DNA from: Lunularia cruciata | Lineage: Eukaryota; Streptophyta; Marchantiopsida; Lunulariales; Lunulariaceae | NCBI GenBank assembly: GCA_948567375.1 | Contig: OX419757.1 | Coordinates: 28,514,732 to 28,578,731, forward strand | DNA length: 64,000 nucleotides | Direction: 5' to 3' | Shown: positions 59,956 through 64,000 of the stretch, piece by piece | How the letters are laid out: each line of letters starts with the position of its first letter | Position numbering within the stretch: the first letter of the stretch is position 1 | The notes under the pieces: generated by a model | Database searches by the model: none | Seen by the model: the letters and a program-made list of their open reading frames with translations, nothing else | What the model was told of the DNA's origin: nothing | Position numbers and translations under genes: made by a program

Positions 59956-61402
59956 TTTTACCTTACGCTTGCAAATGTCATAACACATATGGTTACGGGA
60001 TGAGTAAAATAAATATCAAAACCTTTTATGAAATGTTTTTCCTAATGATCAAAATTTAATGAAATAAAATGTACATATCAACAACCATATTAATCAAAAG
60101 AGAATCAATTTTGTAGAATTCTAATACATGAAGATTATTATAAATATACATGATTTTTTTTGTTATATATATTAATATATTTGTAATATACATTCAATCA
60201 AAATTTATGGGACGTGTTTTATTCCATTTTCTTCAAATTTATGAAACTATTCACAAGTTTTTACAAGAATTAAAACATCAGGATGCGAAATAAAAATGCG
60301 AAATAAAATAGTCACTATATTATAGAACAGTTGCTGCACTCTACATGACTTATAGAACCGGTACCGCGAATGCTGGTTCGCACAATCCTCATATGAGGTT
60401 CTCACGCCTCCGCAAAGTTAAGGGAACTCTTGAGTTAACTCTAGTTCACGCGGGGGGGGGTGCGCGGAATACCAATTCCTCGGGCCCAAATCACATGCGC
60501 AACATAGGTCACACCGTGAGCAAAGCTTGGCCATATCTTCCTTCATCGTCCTATGTCAGTGTACCTGAATCTTGCGACGAAAGTTCTGGCTTACAAAGAT
60601 TTCATGCGCAGTTGCTGCCATAGACTGCAACCGGGGCCAGTAAAGTAGGGGCTGTAGTAGATGGGTGGCTGAGTTACTATTACCATGTCGATCCTGCGAG
60701 CCGGGCAACGGTGGAATAGGGCCAGAAGGGCCAAAGACGGGGGACAATTGGGCCAGAGATAGTCCGTTCGTCTTAGGGAGACCCAGTGTAAAGGCTCTCA
60801 TTCAGAAACTCCGCAGTAGGATTTACCACGTCCGATGAGGCGCATCGACGATTAGCAGAGCCCTAAAAAGTGTCCTGACATTAGCCACCGGATATCGAAT
60901 GTCGAACCATCGCGATGTGGAACAACAGTTGAGCACGTGGGATTCTGCCATCCTGATTCCGTGGGCCCTCGTTGGTCGCTTCCAGCTCTGCCTTCCCGTT
61001 CCTTCCGGGGAACAAAACCGGCACATGCACCCGGATCGCGAAACATGAGAATTTGAGATTGCTTGCGTCCGGTTCTGGAGTTAGGTTACTCATCCCATTG
61101 ACCGGTATGAGAGTAGGCATCTAAATTAAGCTCCCGTTAGGAGTTATAAGAAGTGTAAGAGGCGGTAATTAAGACCTGGATATGAGTGATTTGATCGAGA
61201 AAATGGCAGTTGGCTGCCCAAAGAGAGATATATCACGCTATACTGTACATGGATGTGTAAATTCGTTGGTGACGATTGGTCAAGATTAGAGCTTAAACAT
61301 AGGACATGTCAACTTATTAGAATCCAGAATTTTAGTGCACAAAAGTATAGTTAGCATATACTCGGCGACTTTATTTAGGTTCTCGTTCGTTTACTCAAAG
61401 AA
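59956..61402. other. AT-rich stretch, then GC-rich island; no gene called
   Basis: 59960-60330 is very AT-rich. At about 60340 composition switches sharply to GC-rich until about 61140, then drops. The island contains only short overlapping ORFs, none recognised. The abrupt switch suggests inserted foreign or organellar DNA, but I could not identify an organellar gene in it. A run of nine G lies near 60450. Confidence 0.35.
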
Positions 61403-61442
61403 ACGACGAGCGTAGGATATTAAGAAGGATGGGAAGACCATA
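61403..61442 (-). repeat. LINE 3'-tail scrap
   Basis: cgacgagcgtagg, aagaaggatgggaagacca. About 40 bp further on a longer copy starts in the same orientation. Confidence 0.6.
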
Positions 61443-61478
61443 TTAACACATGTGAGGATAAAACACACAAGATAAAAA

Positions 61479-61680
61479 GGCGACCGCGTAGGAAAAACGA
61501 AAGATAGGAAGACCCCATCAAGCCAAGCCGGACAAGGCAGAGACAAAAAAGGTAACATGGGGCTAAGCCCCAACAGAGTCTATATGAGAAATATGCACTA
61601 CCGCACCTAAGATATCCGAGCTATATAAGTCTTACTGGAGTATCCAATGAAACATCATCTAATGTGATTGCTCTCCTAGG
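61479..61680 (-). mobile_element. 5'-truncated RLE-type LINE, ~200 bp
   Basis: Minus-strand tail: ggagagcaatcacattagat (5' break), cttaggtgcggtag, ggggcttagcccc, and the terminus cgcggtcgcc. A small gap removes the tgtgtgtagacc segment. Confidence 0.85.
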
Positions 61681-62477
61681 TGATTGTTGCTAATGGATTC
61701 ATTTAATGGATAGTGCTTAGAAAAATCTTATTCCTTTGGTTCTATTGGTCCTTTGGCTTTCATCTTCTTACTGCTCATGTCACTAAGGGTTAGCAGAGAC
61801 CAAATAGTATACCCTGCAAGAAAAAGGAATCTAAAGCACCAAGAAGTGCAAAAGGGGAAAAAACAAACACATTTATTGGCTTAACAATGTGATATAAATT
61901 TGTCTTCCATTGGTATAGTATATCTGGCAAACGGGGAAAGTTCTTGACTTGATGGGAGTTCTTATCGCTATGTCCATCTATGAAGCCTGAAAACATTATA
62001 AAGTGAAGGAAGTTTTCTATCAAAAGTAGAAAGAAAGTAGAAGATGAGCATGGCTGGAGAGTAGACCATAGCTCCTTTCTTCTACAAAGAACCTCGAGTT
62101 TCCTCTCAAAGTACACGATCAAATTATCAAATTGGTGATGAGAATCATGAAATACACGATAATTGCAACAACCAAGAGTCTAAAATTGATGTCAAAACTT
62201 GATTCTCTTCACATACACAAGCTTAATTTCTCACCGGTTATTAACTTCATTCTCGTCAAATAAACAAGATTGAAATCTGTTCAACGCACTCCGTTTAACA
62301 AAATAAATGACTCTGAGAAAAATCACCACACCGAGACAATCAATTAGGGTGGAAGGCCATTTTTGCCCAAGCCAGAGTTGATACTTATTATCTTTCCGTC
62401 GACTTAAAGCTAGTGTGGTATCGGCTTGATCAAAGTTTATTTACAATCACTCACAACTATAAGTAAAGCCAGCAGAA
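61681..62477. other. No gene seen
   Basis: AT-rich, only a 110-codon minus-strand frame (62122-61790) of Phe/Leu-rich composition without a recognised motif. Confidence 0.35.
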
Positions 62478-64000
62478 GGTTGACCACTTAGAACACATGA
62501 AGGATCGGAAGAACACATGAAGGATTGGAAGATCCCATCAAGCCATACAAGAGAGATACAAAAGAGGTACAATGGGGCTAGGTCCCAATAGTTTAGTCAT
62601 GAGAAAAATGCACTACAACATCTAAGATATTTGAGTTATGCAAGTGATAAGGTCTATAAATTCCAGAGCATCCGAGCAGCATCACCTAGTGTGATTGCTT
62701 TCCTCTGGATCGCACCAGCCAATGCTCTATGTAGAGCAATGAACGCATGCTGTCTAATGTATGCTACAATGTATGAGAGTGAGAGTGGTACCCATGACAT
62801 CTAATATGATAAGCTCTCATGCACTCACTCATAAATATCTCAAATGCAGTGTCCATTGCTCCATATAACTCCAAAGCTAGAGGAACAAAGAGGTAACCTT
62901 GCTGCATACCCTTATACTTGGAGACCTTGTGTGTCTTTAATCTGCTTGCCACCTATCCAGGAGGATGAGTAATCACTCCTTCCAACACTACATTATGCGT
63001 AAGATCTATAACCCATCATCCGCCATTGTCACCTGATCATCTTGTACCAAGTAGAAGTCTACTTTGACACATGTCGTCTGCAAAGCATAGTAACGCTCCT
63101 CCAAGCAAAGTATCCACTCTCTCGTGCCATAGAAAACACTATATCCTTGATGGCATCATGGGTAGCTACCCTTTGTCCTCCAAAAGGACACCAAAAGGAC
63201 ACCATGTCATATGGACCGCTGCTATATCTAGTGTAGAACTACACTCACACTTGAAAGATGAAGATGTAGATGGGTGGACCAAACCTAAGCAAAACCTGAT
63301 TGCTATAGAGAAGGTGGCTACAAGTTGGAATGACCTAATGCACGGTCAAGCTAGGATCCAAGAGCATGCACCCTTGTCGGAGCAAGAGCAAAGACGTGCT
63401 CTAGTGGCCCGAGGAATGGGTGAGTCACCTAAGAGAGAATGTAGCATATGCTGACATTGTCATTCCATCAAGGAAGACAACACACCTCTGTCTCAATCTA
63501 ACAATAATGAAGCAAAGGATGGAAGGTCCTATTGTGCTGTGAGGAGAGACCATCTCTTGTTTGCCGCAATAACACTTGTAGAGAAAAGGATCCTTCCTAC
63601 ACCTTGGTCATATATGTCTCTAAAATTGACCTATTAGTAACTACAAAACAAGAGGAAAGTAGATGTGCCAAGAGAGCACAACTATCCAAAAATGTTATAT
63701 GTGTCATTTACTCCATAGATAATAGGCTTACCCCTTTGCATGAGATCGGTAAAGATGTATGTTTATGTGCCAAATCCCCATCACACGCTTGAATGTCCAT
63801 GGTCCAATGTGATCACCAAAGACTCCCATAATCCTCCTATCGAAAGCTTTTAGATCTGATAGGAAAGTCAAGAAAGGAGGAACCGTGCAAAGAAGGTGAA
63901 TTAGTCAACGGGAAATACTAGAGGAGAGTATACCAAATGACATATACGGATCTCCTAGTAGAGGGAGGTCATCCACATAGAAAATATCCTCTACAAGGGC
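62478..64000 (-). mobile_element. RLE-type LINE, copy D, running off the right edge
   Basis: The minus strand aligns with copies A-C from the RT region (64000) through the thumb (about 63830-63500), knuckle (about 63240), endonuclease (about 63060) and tail to the terminus aagtggtcaacc. A duplicated word, ccaaaaggacaccaaaaggaca, near 63180 shifts the frame. This copy is more diverged than B and C. The 5' part lies outside the window. Confidence 0.85.
62764..63200 (-). pseudogene. LINE endonuclease region of copy D
   Basis: The last part is open (62952-62764: KVSKYKGMQQGYLFVPLALE, LYGAMDTAFEIFM). Upstream, the MARESGY and ADLYLVRDD blocks are readable only by changing frame. Confidence 0.65.

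Noticed and set aside
60340..61140. Organellar gene or group II intron in the GC-rich island
   Set aside because: No organellar protein motif and no convincing domain V could be read; kept only as a composition finding.
25730..62478. CRISPR-like array made of the recurring cttcccatcc units
   Set aside because: The units are irregularly spaced, on both strands and match the LINE 3' end; the genome is eukaryotic.

Overview
The window is nuclear DNA of a land plant. The deciding evidence is a complete minus-strand NPH3/RPT2-like (NRL) gene, a plant-specific phototropin-signalling family. It is supported by plant-type Ty3/gypsy elements, one of them a chromovirus with an initiator-tRNA-Met primer site and a chromodomain. 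The low gene density, the decayed transposons and an unusual non-LTR retrotransposon family hint at a seed-free plant or gymnosperm rather than a small-genome angiosperm. That last step is inference and I cannot name the species.

Layout. 1-7250: decayed plus-strand Ty3/gypsy remnants. 7254-15229: a minus-strand chromovirus with both LTRs (the 3' one truncated), PBS, gag, protease, RT, RNase H, integrase and chromodomain, split inside RT by a probable 1.94 kb solo LTR. 15230-17390: an inverted LTR scrap, an internally deleted minus-strand gypsy copy and an extra ORF with an acidic tail. 17400-22300: non-coding, pyrimidine-rich DNA with a striking higher-order tandem repeat (about 80-bp monomers, about 398-bp period). 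22319-23361: a PIF/Harbinger transposase pseudogene. 23400-28300: no recognisable gene, but a 118-bp tandem duplication and a perfect 48-bp hairpin. 33837-37326: the NPH3-like gene, four coding exons, 835 codons. 54066-56216: a Tigger/pogo DNA transposon with matching terminal inverted repeats and a TA target duplication.

Scattered from 25.7 kb to the right edge is one family of non-LTR retrotransposons: two nearly full-length copies (about 3.7 kb), several 5'-truncated copies and many short 3'-tail scraps, on both strands. It has one ORF region with an N-terminal C2H2 finger, an RT, and a C-terminal Cys/His motif plus a restriction-like endonuclease. This is the architecture of R2/NeSL/Utopia-type elements, whereas the usual plant LINEs (L1, RTE) carry an APE endonuclease. 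It is the best candidate here for an under-described system.

The only gene that looks functional is the NPH3-like one. Its C-terminus keeps an amphipathic basic segment and an antepenultimate serine in an R-x-S context, matching the membrane-binding and 14-3-3-binding features known for Arabidopsis NPH3. Every transposon ORF seen carries stops or frameshifts.
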